Source: Euryarchaeota archaeon UBA433 (GTDB lineage Archaea > Thermoplasmatota > Poseidoniia > Poseidoniales > Poseidoniaceae). Taken from it: 23,953 nucleotides of DNA. Where the stretch lies: NCBI GenBank assembly GCA_002495535.1, contig DAFX01000090.1, positions 3,583-27,535 on the forward strand, written 5' to 3'. Below are positions 1 to 9,230 of this stretch, piece by piece; position 1 is the stretch's first letter, and every line of letters starts with the position of its first letter. Under the pieces are notes generated by a model. The model was not told where the DNA came from. It saw nothing but the letters and a program-made list of their open reading frames with translations, and did not search any database. The position numbers were made by a program, and so were the translations under genes.

Positions 1-939
<939 letters not shown>

Positions 940-952
940 GGAGAGGATTATC

Positions 953-2332
953 ATGACTGGAAAAGAATACCGAACCATTACCGACGTGAAGGGACCTCTG
1001 GTCTTTTTGAACAAGACTGAACCTGTTGCCTTTGGTGAAATCGTTACCCTACGACTCTCCAATGGTACCATCAAGAACGGACAAGTGCTCGACACCTCCG
1101 ATGACCTCGTCATCGTTCAAGTGTTCGAAGGGACCTCCAAAATCGACCGAGAAGCCGGTGTCACCTTCATGGGTGACGTTTTCAAACTCCCTGTGAGCAC
1201 CGACCTCGTTGGACGCATTCTCGATGGTGCAGGACGACCACGTGACGGCGGTCCAGAAATTGTCGCTGACCAAAAGGAAGACATCATCGGTGCTGCGATT
1301 AACCCGTACAGCCGACAGAGTCCAAATGATTTCATTCAAACTGGTGTGTCCGCTATCGATCTGTGTACGAGTCTGGTGCGTGGACAAAAGTTGCCAATTT
1401 TCTCGGCATCTGGTCTCCCTCACAACGACATTGCTCTGCAAATCGCCCGACAAGCCAAACTCAAGGATTCCGATGAAGAATTCGTTGTTGTGTTCTGTGC
1501 TATGGGAATCACCGCTGAAGAATACAACTTCTTCCGTTCCGATCTGGAGCGAACTGGTGCGCTTGAAAACGCTGTGTTGTTCGTCAACCTTGCTGACGAT
1601 CCAGCTGTCGAGCGAATCATTACCCCACGTCTTGCTCTCACCGCCGCTGAATACCTGGCGTTCGAGAAGGACTACCACGTCCTCGTTATCTACACTGACA
1701 TGACCAACTATTGTGACGCACTGCGACAAATTGGTGCTGCACGTGAAGAAGTGCCGGGGCGACGTGGTTACCCAGGTTACATGTACACTGACTTGGCTAT
1801 GCTTTACGAGCGTGCAGGTCTTGTCAAGGGCAAGAAGGGTTCCATCACCCAATTCCCAATTTTGACCATGCCCGGTGACGATATTACCCACCCGATTCCT
1901 GATTTGTCCGGATACATTACTGAAGGTCAGATTGTTATCTCTCGTGAACTGCACCAACAGGGTATCTATCCGCCGATCAACGTGCTTCCATCACTCTCTC
2001 GTTTGATGGGATCTTGTATTGGTGAGAAGACCACCCGTGAAGACCACAAGTCCGTGTCCGATCAGATGTACGCTGCGTACGCACAAGGCCGTGAACTCCG
2101 TGGATTGGTTGCGATTGTCGGTGAAGATGCTCTCAACGAACGTGACAAACAACTGCTTGATTTCTCCGGTGTGTTCGAAGACAAGTTCCTTCGACAAACC
2201 CGTGACGAAGACCGTACGATCGAAGAAACTCTCGATCTTTGCTGGACTTTGATGTCTTCAATCGACACCAAGTACCTCGTCCGTCTCGACCAAAAGTGGA
2301 TTGACAAGTACCACCCAGACAACAAGGCTTGA
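953..2332 (+). CDS. atpB: A-type ATP synthase subunit B (non-catalytic)
   Basis: Regulatory B subunit alternating with A in the A3B3 hexamer of the archaeal ATP synthase. At 459 residues it is full length. As expected for B, the P-loop is replaced by a SASGLPHND segment. Also visible are the AAREEVPGRRGYPGYMYTDLA motif region, the PPINVLPSLSRLMGSCIG segment that supplies the arginine contacting the catalytic site of A, and a conserved C-terminal helical part (GRELRGLVAIVGEDAL). The start is supported by a purine-rich GGAGAGGATT about 6-14 bases upstream, immediately after the atpA stop. It is followed 30 bases later by atpD, so it forms part of the same operon. Confidence 0.98.
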   Translation: MTGKEYRTITDVKGPLVFLNKTEPVAFGEIVTLRLSNGTIKNGQVLDTSDDLVIVQVFEGTSKIDREAGVTFMGDVFKLPVSTDLVGRILDGAGRPRDGGPEIVADQKEDIIGAAINPYSRQSPNDFIQTGVSAIDLCTSLVRGQKLPIFSASGLPHNDIALQIARQAKLKDSDEEFVVVFCAMGITAEEYNFFRSDLERTGALENAVLFVNLADDPAVERIITPRLALTAAEYLAFEKDYHVLVIYTDMTNYCDALRQIGAAREEVPGRRGYPGYMYTDLAMLYERAGLVKGKKGSITQFPILTMPGDDITHPIPDLSGYITEGQIVISRELHQQGIYPPINVLPSLSRLMGSCIGEKTTREDHKSVSDQMYAAYAQGRELRGLVAIVGEDALNERDKQLLDFSGVFEDKFLRQTRDEDRTIEETLDLCWTLMSSIDTKYLVRLDQKWIDKYHPDNKA

Positions 2333-2362
2333 ACTTGCTGAAACAAACTGGAGGCGAAGAAC

Positions 2363-2980
2363 ATGGCACTCGACATCAAGCCAACCCGAAGTGAGTTGAT
2401 TAAACTCAAGGGGCGCATTAAGCAAACCAAGAACGGGTACAAATTGTTGAAGATGAAGCGGGACGGTTTGTTCCACGAATTCCGACAACTCTTGGCTGAA
2501 ATGATTGAGGCGAAGCGTGACCTGACAGCAACATACCGCCTGGCAAAGCAACGCATCGACTTGGCCAATGCTATCGAGGGCGGTCTCGCTGTTCGTGCAG
2601 CCGCCATCGCCAACACCGGTCACCCAGAAGTTGAGGTTGAACGCCGCAACATCATGGGTGTGGTCGTTCCTAGTGTCAGCGGAACCAACCTCAAATCGAC
2701 CTTCCAGGAACGAGGTGTCGGTTACATTGGGTCTTCACCTTACATCGATGAAGCAGGCGAATCGTTTGGTACATTGATTGAGAAAATCGTTCGTGCTTCA
2801 GAAATGGAAGCCACACTCAAGCGCTTGCTTCAAGAAATCGAAGCCACAAAGCGCCGTGTCAACGCGCTCGAGTTCAAGGTGATCCCTGAACTTGAAGAAG
2901 CACGAGTGTTCATTCAACTGCGTCTTGAAGAAATGGAACGTGAAGAAACCTTCCGTCTCAAGCGATTCAAGAACAAGTGA
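2363..2980 (+). CDS. atpD: A-type ATP synthase subunit D (central stalk)
   Basis: Subunit D forms the rotating central stalk coiled coil in the A3B3 barrel. The 205-residue length and the family signature near the N terminus (IKPTRSELIKLKGRIKQTKNGYKLLKMKRD, residues about 5-34) are typical, as is the C-terminal antiparallel helix with RRVNALEFKVIPEL and the closing KRFKNK basic end. The middle carries an IDEAGESFGTLIEK segment. A GGAGGCG ribosome-binding site sits about 8 bases before the ATG. It ends the atpABD run. A strong stem-loop follows its stop codon, which fits an operon end or mRNA-stability element. Confidence 0.96.
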   Translation: MALDIKPTRSELIKLKGRIKQTKNGYKLLKMKRDGLFHEFRQLLAEMIEAKRDLTATYRLAKQRIDLANAIEGGLAVRAAAIANTGHPEVEVERRNIMGVVVPSVSGTNLKSTFQERGVGYIGSSPYIDEAGESFGTLIEKIVRASEMEATLKRLLQEIEATKRRVNALEFKVIPELEEARVFIQLRLEEMEREETFRLKRFKNK

Positions 2981-2982
2981 TG

Positions 2983-3014
2983 CAAACATGGGCGATGCAC
3001 AGCCCGTATGTTTG
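2983..3014 (+). terminator. Stem-loop after atpD
   Basis: Directly after the atpD stop, CAAACAT plus GGGC (2983-2993) can pair with GCCC plus ATGTTTG (3002-3014). That gives 11 base pairs with a 2-base bulge (GT on the right arm) and an 8-base loop. The structure is seen directly. There is no T-run after it (AAAACC follows), so it is not a classical intrinsic terminator and could instead protect or process the atp mRNA 3' end. A smaller hairpin (GGGAG/CTCCC, 3040-3054) lies just before the next gene's ribosome-binding site. Confidence 0.45.
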
Positions 3015-3073
3015 AAAACCATGAGGGATTCATTGATGGGGGAGGCTTGCTCCCGTTGGGATGAGGGGAAGCC

Positions 3074-5617
3074 ATGAGTGACGATCAGCAACCTTCCTCC
3101 GACCTTCAGCCAATGGATGCTCACAAGTCCATATGGTCCCAGCAAGATTTGCTGAAGACCATTTTGGACCGCTCTTTTGTTGTTCATGGTTCGATTGGTG
3201 GGACCGTGTTACCCGCCTGGAACGTTTCCGTTCAAGCCGATCAAGACGTGCATGAACAATTGATACTCTTGAACAAGCATCTTGTCAAACTTGGCTGGAT
3301 GGGTAAGCTGTTGATCGACGAACCATGGGTTGTTCAAATCCTTCCAATACCAGAACGGCAATTTCCGATAAAAGCCCTCCATCTGATGATGTGGGGTCTC
3401 ACCACCCTCACCTTGACCCTGGCCGGTGCTTACTGGTTGGACGGGGCGACACCAACAGGCGGTTGGTTCACGCAAAGCACGTTTTTGGACGCCTTGCTCG
3501 GCTACACCCTCCCCGTCTTAGGCTCCCTGTTCATAGCATCACATCTTCAGTGCTATATCGCGCAGAAATTTGGCGTTCGTGTCGGTCATATCGTACCTGT
3601 TCCTGAACCATCGATTTCCCTTTGGAGCCTAGGAGCGCTCCCTAAGTCCATGCTCATTTGGCCATTTGGTCTTTTCCTGATCCCTACGCTTCCAAGAATG
3701 GATGCTCGATTGTGGCCTGATCGAAAGGCCCTTGGATGGTCCGCAGTGAGTGTTCCTGCAACACTTGTCAGCATGGGGATGCTGTTTTGGAGTGTAGGGC
3801 TGTGGCTCACGCCAGAATTCATAGCCATCACTTCCCAACAAAATGTGGCTTACCCACCTCTTGCAATTGAACTTCTTAGTGAACTTGCGCTGCCTGCCGG
3901 ATATGAGCAGCGTCTTGTTTGGGCCCACCCATTTGTTCACGCTGGGGCTCTGTTGACGTTCTTTGGGTGCTTGTCAATGCTCCCAATTCCTACATTCCCT
4001 GGTGGTCGATTAATGGTGGCAAGGGCCGGGCACGGGGAAGCACGAAGTGGTTCAAATCAAATTTTTATCTTCCTTCTCCTGCTGGCTTTTGCATGGATGT
4101 TTGATGCGTTCAATGGATTGAATATTTGGCTTCTTGTGCTTTCAATGGCCGTACCTCTGCTGCTGTTCATGGGTTCGGATCGCCGAACTCCAGTGGTGCT
4201 TGATGAACCGAAGGGGTTGGAACTTTCATCGATGAAAAACATGGGGCTCGTGGCTTTGGCTATCGTTTTACTTGCCTTGCCAACCCAAGTTCCCTTTGCC
4301 GTTGATGAGGATTGGAACGATGAAGTGGAGTATTCAATTGAGTCACTTTCTCAGGCCACACTCTTGAATGATACTTGGAGCGCCGAGGTTGTTGTCAAAG
4401 TAGCCAACCCGTCTTCTTTGAGCAGATCATGGGCTGTGCTGGAGGATCGGTATGATTCGGATCTTGAAGCGTGGCAACTCACTTGGGATTGCGAAGGCGA
4501 AGACACCAATTCAATTCTCGATGGAGGCTGCGGGAGTGTCTTGCCGCCAAGCACCCAGAGCGAAGTCACGCTGCGCCTCGTTTGGATTGGTTCAGGAGAC
4601 GCCCCGATTGCTCTGACATTTGGAATTTTAACCTCTTCATTGAACCTGCTCAGTGTGGAAGACGTCACCGTTCAGCCAGATGCCGATGTCTTTGTTGCCA
4701 CACCTTGGGCCTTCATTGAAGACGATGGTGAATTCAAGCGATGTCTTGAGCTCGACGGCATTGGTGAACATCCAGTCAACATGAGCCTTCCAAACGCACA
4801 AAATGCATTTGAAACCGAAACTCGGCTGTACTGGATTGAGGGCCAGGAAGGGCTCTCTGCCAGCTTTGAAGATGCACCCGAGCGCCTGTGTGTCCGTGGA
4901 CTTAACCCGGTGCTTCTCCAAGGTTCAGTGCTCGATGTTCTTGCCATTGAAGGTGTGACTTACCACGCAGGATCACCAGATCTACCAATGAAGGCTGTTG
5001 TTCCAGAATCCGGATGGGGCATCACAAATCACTCCACCACCGGTTGGGGCTTTGAATTGGGCGCGGGCACCGTGATGAGCGCTACGGGTGAGGGATGCCC
5101 ACTCAATGCGACCCTTGCAACCCCACTTCCTCCAGCTGCTGGTGAATGGGTTTGGGATCTCGAAGTCCGAGACATTTCCAGCATCCCATCCCTTTCATCA
5201 GGCGTGCAAAACCTGACCCTTTTGATGGCAGATGGGACGACAGTTTTGGTTTGCTCAGAACCCCTCTCACCGCTTCCACGTCTGAATTTCACTGTCGAGC
5301 AAGGTCCAGAAGTGATTCTTATTCGCTCAGATGTAACTCACCGAATGTGGTCCAGTGCTTGGATGGCCGCGACAAATGGCACCCTCCTCCACCCTGATGG
5401 TGGCGCTTTTAATTTCTATAATCCGGCCAATACAAGCGCATCAGTCCAATTGGAGTTTGAAGGAAATGGCCCTCAATGGACTGCTGTATCTTCCACCACC
5501 TCACTTCAACCAGGTGACAACTTCTTTGAATTCCAACCAAGCAATTCAACCCTTTCGACAATGTGGTTCGAACACGTCGAGGGCCAAATTGTGATTCATC
5601 TTGGCAGTTACATTTGA
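3074..5617 (+). CDS. Membrane protein with inactive site-2 protease (M50-like) domain and large C-terminal domain
   Basis: 847 residues. Residues about 25-95 resemble the soluble N-terminal domain found before the membrane core in archaeal/plant EGY-type M50 metalloproteases. About 100-405 holds roughly eight hydrophobic membrane segments. About 406-847 is a hydrophilic Thr/Ser/Trp-rich domain, probably beta-rich and outside the cytoplasm, with no C-terminal anchor. Where site-2 proteases have HExxH, this protein has SHLQCY (156-161) followed by a family-like IAQKFGVRV. Where they have N-x-LPIPxLDGGR it has S301 and LPIPTFPGGR (303-312), so the zinc-binding His/Glu and Asp are all lost. It is best read as a pseudo-protease that might bind or chaperone membrane proteins. 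The start has GAGGGG 5 bases upstream. It lies between the ATP synthase genes and panE; any functional link is unproven. Confidence 0.75.
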   Translation: MSDDQQPSSDLQPMDAHKSIWSQQDLLKTILDRSFVVHGSIGGTVLPAWNVSVQADQDVHEQLILLNKHLVKLGWMGKLLIDEPWVVQILPIPERQFPIKALHLMMWGLTTLTLTLAGAYWLDGATPTGGWFTQSTFLDALLGYTLPVLGSLFIASHLQCYIAQKFGVRVGHIVPVPEPSISLWSLGALPKSMLIWPFGLFLIPTLPRMDARLWPDRKALGWSAVSVPATLVSMGMLFWSVGLWLTPEFIAITSQQNVAYPPLAIELLSELALPAGYEQRLVWAHPFVHAGALLTFFGCLSMLPIPTFPGGRLMVARAGHGEARSGSNQIFIFLLLLAFAWMFDAFNGLNIWLLVLSMAVPLLLFMGSDRRTPVVLDEPKGLELSSMKNMGLVALAIVLLALPTQVPFAVDEDWNDEVEYSIESLSQATLLNDTWSAEVVVKVANPSSLSRSWAVLEDRYDSDLEAWQLTWDCEGEDTNSILDGGCGSVLPPSTQSEVTLRLVWIGSGDAPIALTFGILTSSLNLLSVEDVTVQPDADVFVATPWAFIEDDGEFKRCLELDGIGEHPVNMSLPNAQNAFETETRLYWIEGQEGLSASFEDAPERLCVRGLNPVLLQGSVLDVLAIEGVTYHAGSPDLPMKAVVPESGWGITNHSTTGWGFELGAGTVMSATGEGCPLNATLATPLPPAAGEWVWDLEVRDISSIPSLSSGVQNLTLLMADGTTVLVCSEPLSPLPRLNFTVEQGPEVILIRSDVTHRMWSSAWMAATNGTLLHPDGGAFNFYNPANTSASVQLEFEGNGPQWTAVSSTTSLQPGDNFFEFQPSNSTLSTMWFEHVEGQIVIHLGSYI

Positions 5618-5626
5618 GGTGGGTGA

Positions 5627-6562
5627 ATGAGGGTCGCAGTGCTTGGCGCAGGTTCTCTTGGCTCACTGATCGCCGCTCAACTTTGTCAGGTTGCACCCGT
5701 TCAACTCTTGGTCCATGCAAAAGGTGAACACGGAGCGATGATGGTGGCGAATGGCCTCGAAATTCAAGGTGAAGTTTCACTCCAAGTCGACAGAGACCAG
5801 GCTCTTTTTACCCTCGATGAAGTTGGTATCCCAAAAGAAGTGCATGGCACCATGGAAGCAGTCATATTGACTGGAAAAGCCAGCTCAACAGAGGATTTGG
5901 CCCGTATCGCCCGAACCTTGCTGCGCCCAGATGGAGTTCTGGTCTGCTTGAGCAATGGATTAGGCCATGCTGAGGCTTGCGGGGCCATTGTGGGCGCTCA
6001 TCGCGTGCTTGCTGCAACCACCACCTACGCAGCGTGGCGTCCAACACCGGGCGTGGTTCATTTTGCGGGAAAGGGTAAGATTGTTCTCGGGCGTCTCCAA
6101 ACTGGTGCTCTTCGAGAAGACGCTCAACCTTTGATTGAACTTCTGAAAGCGGCGAAGATCGATGTTGAATGGACTGAAAACGGTCCTTCAGCTGTGTGGA
6201 TGAAGGTGTTGCTCAACATCGCTATCAATCCAATAGCTGCCCTCTGCGGCGTCAAAAATGGCGCTTTATTGAACCCAGAACTTTTCAGTTCTTCATTGGA
6301 AACTATGCTTGAGGGTGCAAGAATCGCTCGTCAAGAAAAGGCTATTCTTCCCGATGACCTCGAACTCGAACAAATGCTCGAACATGTGCTCAAAGCCACA
6401 TCAGAAAATCATTGCAGCATGCTGCAAGATGTCCGCGCTGGCCGGGTTACAGAAATCAAATACCTCAACAGAGCAGTGGTCGAACGAGGAGAGCGCATGG
6501 GGATTCGAGCCCCAATGAACCAAATGCTTGGTGCGATGATTGAAGCGCTTACACTTGAGTGA
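5627..6562 (+). CDS. panE: 2-dehydropantoate 2-reductase (ketopantoate reductase)
   Basis: NADPH-dependent reduction of ketopantoate to pantoate in coenzyme A biosynthesis; cytosolic. The 311 residues match the ApbA/PanE family. The N-terminal Rossmann loop is GAGSLGSL (7-14). LSNGLG (108-113) corresponds to the conserved Asn site. The catalytic lysine is K193 in WMKVLLNIAINPI, followed by conserved Asn197. The C-terminal helical domain carries S264-M-L-Q-D and the acidic E276 in GRVTEIKYLN, equivalent to the second catalytic residue. GAGGTG overlaps the stop of the preceding gene and sits 5 bases before the ATG, so co-transcription is likely. The 3' end overlaps the convergent nadB by 14 bases. 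Confidence 0.92.
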   Translation: MRVAVLGAGSLGSLIAAQLCQVAPVQLLVHAKGEHGAMMVANGLEIQGEVSLQVDRDQALFTLDEVGIPKEVHGTMEAVILTGKASSTEDLARIARTLLRPDGVLVCLSNGLGHAEACGAIVGAHRVLAATTTYAAWRPTPGVVHFAGKGKIVLGRLQTGALREDAQPLIELLKAAKIDVEWTENGPSAVWMKVLLNIAINPIAALCGVKNGALLNPELFSSSLETMLEGARIARQEKAILPDDLELEQMLEHVLKATSENHCSMLQDVRAGRVTEIKYLNRAVVERGERMGIRAPMNQMLGAMIEALTLE

Positions 6563-8213
6563 GATCTGCATTGAAATGAAGACCTTTATTCTCTTTTCGT
6601 AGCAGTGAATCCTCGATCACCAACTGGCCAACGAGGGTCATGTTCCTTAATTCGACAATTTCTCTTGAAGGGGCCGCGCCCTCCCAAATCAAGTCCACTT
6701 CTTCACCCAGAAGGGACAAGCGCCGTTGTGCCCTGTGCAATCTGTCAAAGCGTTTCACAATCCCTACTTCTTGGGACATGGTTGCTCGTAATGCCGAGCG
6801 GTCATTCATGACTGGAGCGTGCTCAACGAGGTTGGTGAGTCCATCAGCGCGCCAATTGGGGAGTTCTTTATCGATGGATTGAGGGTTCAAATCAATGATG
6901 TGATCGGCAGCACGTGCGGCATACACAACCGCCTCAAGCAAACTGTTTGAGGCCAAACGATTCGCACCATGCATGCCCGTACACGCCACTTCACCAATCG
7001 CATAGAGGAAGGGGATGATGTTGCCAGTTTCTCTTGAATGAGGCCGGCCGATGGAGTCGACTGCAAGGCCGCCTACGACATAATGGGCAGCCGGTGCAAT
7101 AGGAAGTGGGTCCCTGCCAAGTTTTAGCCCGTGGCGGTTCAAACGTTCTTGGATAGTCGGAAAATGCTTCAACAGGTGTTCCTGATCAAGATGGCTCGTT
7201 ACAAGATAGACGTGTTGAACCCCAGTTTCTTTCATGTTTTGGTCGATGCTTCTGGCCACGATGTCTCTGGTTGCCATCGAGCCGAGTGGTGAGTGTGAAA
7301 GGGTGAAGGAGAACGAATCTGGACTTGGCAATGGCTTGCCCTGTTGCGTTGCTTGGCGTTTTGCCTCCTCCCAATCAGTAAGCCCGGTCTGATCAAGAAT
7401 GACCCCGCCTTCGCCTCGAACAGCCTCTGTAATCAGGAATGGCCGGTCATCTGGTCGGGCCAATGCAGTTGGGTGGAATTGAATGAATGCCATGTCTTTG
7501 ACCGCTGCTCCAGCGCGATAAGCCATTGCCAAACCATCACCCGTTGCAACAGTTGGGTTTGTGGTGTTGGCCCAAAGTTGTCCAACGCCACCTGTGGCAA
7601 GGAAAACGATATCGGCCGGCAAAGTAAGCATCTCTTGACTTACTTGGTCAAGGCACCAAACGCCAGAGACTCCCTCCTCAGGATTGCCGTGTTTCCTTTG
7701 AATCAAATCGATGGCTAAAGTATTGGGTTTGATGATGATGTTTTGGTGCCGTGCAGCGCCTTGGGTTAAAGCGCGTTCAATCTCTTTTCCAGTGGCATCT
7801 TTGGCGTGGAGGATCCTTCGCTCGGAATGCCCTCCCTCTCTGACGAGATTGAATGTTCCATCGTCGTCGGTTTCAAAACGAACGCCGATGTTCAACAGGT
7901 CTTGGATCCGTTCGGCAGCTTCGGTGATAATAGTGCGAACAATTGTTTCATCGCACAATCCATCGCCGCTCTCCAGCGTGTCTTTAATGTGCGATTCTAA
8001 GCCAACTCCATCGGTTTTGTCGAGGATTGCAGCAATCCCGCCTTGTGCCCAATTGGTTGATGAATCGGTTGGTCTCTGCTTGGTAACAACCGTAACCTTG
8101 TGCTCTGCATCCGCAAGACGCAGGGCTGCAAAAAGCCCTGCAATTCCGCTTCCGATGATCACAACGTGTGCCATGCCCTCATCCCGATGAACCATGGGTG
8201 TCGCCTCGACCAT
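6549..8213 (-). CDS. nadB: L-aspartate oxidase
   Basis: FAD-dependent oxidation of L-aspartate to iminoaspartate, the first step of de novo quinolinate/NAD synthesis. Seen are the FAD dinucleotide-binding loop GSGIAGL (about 21-27), SSTNWAQGGIAA, the HSERRILHAKDATG segment, IQFHPTAL, LITEAVRGEGG, and a C-terminal flavin-binding block ending in GMHGANRLASNSLLEA, all typical of NadB rather than of succinate dehydrogenase. The start is uncertain. ATGs at 8213, 8195 and 8174 are in frame. 8213 has GAGGTG only 2 bases away, 8195 has GAGGCG at 6 bases, and 8174 begins just before the FAD loop (MAHVVIIGSG). The protein is 541-554 residues, normal for the family. nadA and nadC are not in this window. 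Confidence 0.95.
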   Translation of the reverse strand: MVEATPMVHRDEGMAHVVIIGSGIAGLFAALRLADAEHKVTVVTKQRPTDSSTNWAQGGIAAILDKTDGVGLESHIKDTLESGDGLCDETIVRTIITEAAERIQDLLNIGVRFETDDDGTFNLVREGGHSERRILHAKDATGKEIERALTQGAARHQNIIIKPNTLAIDLIQRKHGNPEEGVSGVWCLDQVSQEMLTLPADIVFLATGGVGQLWANTTNPTVATGDGLAMAYRAGAAVKDMAFIQFHPTALARPDDRPFLITEAVRGEGGVILDQTGLTDWEEAKRQATQQGKPLPSPDSFSFTLSHSPLGSMATRDIVARSIDQNMKETGVQHVYLVTSHLDQEHLLKHFPTIQERLNRHGLKLGRDPLPIAPAAHYVVGGLAVDSIGRPHSRETGNIIPFLYAIGEVACTGMHGANRLASNSLLEAVVYAARAADHIIDLNPQSIDKELPNWRADGLTNLVEHAPVMNDRSALRATMSQEVGIVKRFDRLHRAQRRLSLLGEEVDLIWEGAAPSREIVELRNMTLVGQLVIEDSLLRKENKGLHFNADLTQV

Positions 8214-8266
8214 TTCACCTCATCGCAAGGCGATATCACTATCACTGGTCCTCTCCTAAGGGGGCC

Positions 8267-9052
8267 ATGGCGAGCCTTAGGGTCTTTATTGGACAGGTCC
8301 TTGCTTTAGCCATCGTTGCCGCAGTCATCGCTAATGCCCAGTTTGGAAAAATCGCTCCAGAGATTATTGAGGGCGCTCCGGGTGAGAAATACGACATGGC
8401 TCAGATGATCGAACCGGATTGCGCACCACCCTTCGAGCGCTTGGAATCTCTCATCGAATCCAATGATGAGATCAACTGCTTTATGCCCCCAGGGGAATGG
8501 TCTGGTATCGATTTGTTTGTGATGGGGCCGTCCTTGTTCATTCTCCTATCGGGACGGATAAAACTGGCAAGGGTAGGGACAAAACAAGACCGGTTTTACA
8601 AAGGAGCCTTCGTGGCTGGTGTCTTGATCTTCTCCATTGCAGTTATGGATCGTTTGGGGGTGCTTCCGACCCAAGTTAACTCAAATGGTCTTGCTGATTT
8701 GATTCCGTTGACTGTCCCACCTTGGGGGGTTCAAATATTGATTGCATTGATTGGGTGTCTGCTCATGATGGGGCCGAAATATTGGGAGGCTGAGGGTGTC
8801 GTTCAGGCAAGCGAGAACATCAACAAGCGGCGAGCCTTTGCTGACGAATTCCGGTCTAAATTTGGTTCCACTGCAGTTCCACTTCATGCTCGTGCGGGTT
8901 CTGAACAAAGAATTACTCGGTCTAAAATTTTACAAAGGGATTCTCATTTGCAAATGAGGAAAAATTCGAATAAAGGGTTGAAGGTTTACGCAACCTGTCC
9001 TTTCTGTTCTGGCGGCGGATGCACGAAATGCGGCGGAAAGGGCACTTTGTGA
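8267..9052 (+). CDS. Membrane protein with C-terminal DnaJ-like zinc knuckle, unknown function
   Basis: 261 residues from the ATG at 8267, chosen because it is preceded by AAGGGGG and immediately begins a hydrophobic segment; a longer frame to 8168 adds a non-membrane stretch antisense to nadB. Hydrophobic segments lie at about 5-25, 82-97, 113-128 and 152-169. The first loop contains a Cys52/Cys71 pair. The last 120 residues are basic and soluble and end in CPFCSGGGCTKCGGKG, with Cys at 244, 247, 252 and 255. This CxxCxGxGCxxCxGxG pattern resembles half of the DnaJ cysteine-rich zinc domain. The family was not recognised. It could be a membrane-anchored zinc protein binding unfolded protein or RNA, but that is only inference. 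It is divergent from nadB. Confidence 0.75.
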   Translation: MASLRVFIGQVLALAIVAAVIANAQFGKIAPEIIEGAPGEKYDMAQMIEPDCAPPFERLESLIESNDEINCFMPPGEWSGIDLFVMGPSLFILLSGRIKLARVGTKQDRFYKGAFVAGVLIFSIAVMDRLGVLPTQVNSNGLADLIPLTVPPWGVQILIALIGCLLMMGPKYWEAEGVVQASENINKRRAFADEFRSKFGSTAVPLHARAGSEQRITRSKILQRDSHLQMRKNSNKGLKVYATCPFCSGGGCTKCGGKGTL

Positions 9053-9230
9053 CGTTTTACCGGCGTGTTTGATTTGTGATTTTCCACTTTTTTTTGATGG
9101 GCGTGGCTTTTTCATTCCAGTCTTTAAAACCGCTGCACTGGGGCTCCATCCCTCGCATTCTTTAAGACCCCTCGCGAACGGGTGTCGCGGATAAGGTCGG
9201 GGATTTAATTCTCGATTACGAGGGAATGGG
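9053..9230. other. Intergenic region before smc
   Basis: 178 bases without a supported gene. It holds the T-run at 9088-9095, a short imperfect inverted repeat (GACCCC/GGTGTC around 9165-9188) and an AT-rich ATTTAATT at 9203-9210. The last is 21-28 bases before the smc ATG and could be a TATA element giving a nearly leaderless smc transcript. No tRNA or small ORF could be supported here. Confidence 0.4.
9088..9095 (+). terminator. Oligo-T terminator candidate after the zinc-knuckle gene
   Basis: A run of eight T residues 36 bases after the stop of the preceding gene. Archaeal RNA polymerase often terminates at T-runs in the non-template strand without a hairpin, so this would separate the zinc-knuckle gene from the smc operon. 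Confidence 0.5.

Noticed and set aside
7344..8190. Plus-strand open frames opposite nadB
   Set aside because: Antisense to a clear NadB coding sequence with Ser/Cys-rich, motif-free translations.
9100..9225. Possible tRNA gene before smc
   Set aside because: A minus-strand TTCGCGA loop and a short stem are present, but the invariant A58, a matching acceptor stem and an anticodon arm cannot be fitted.
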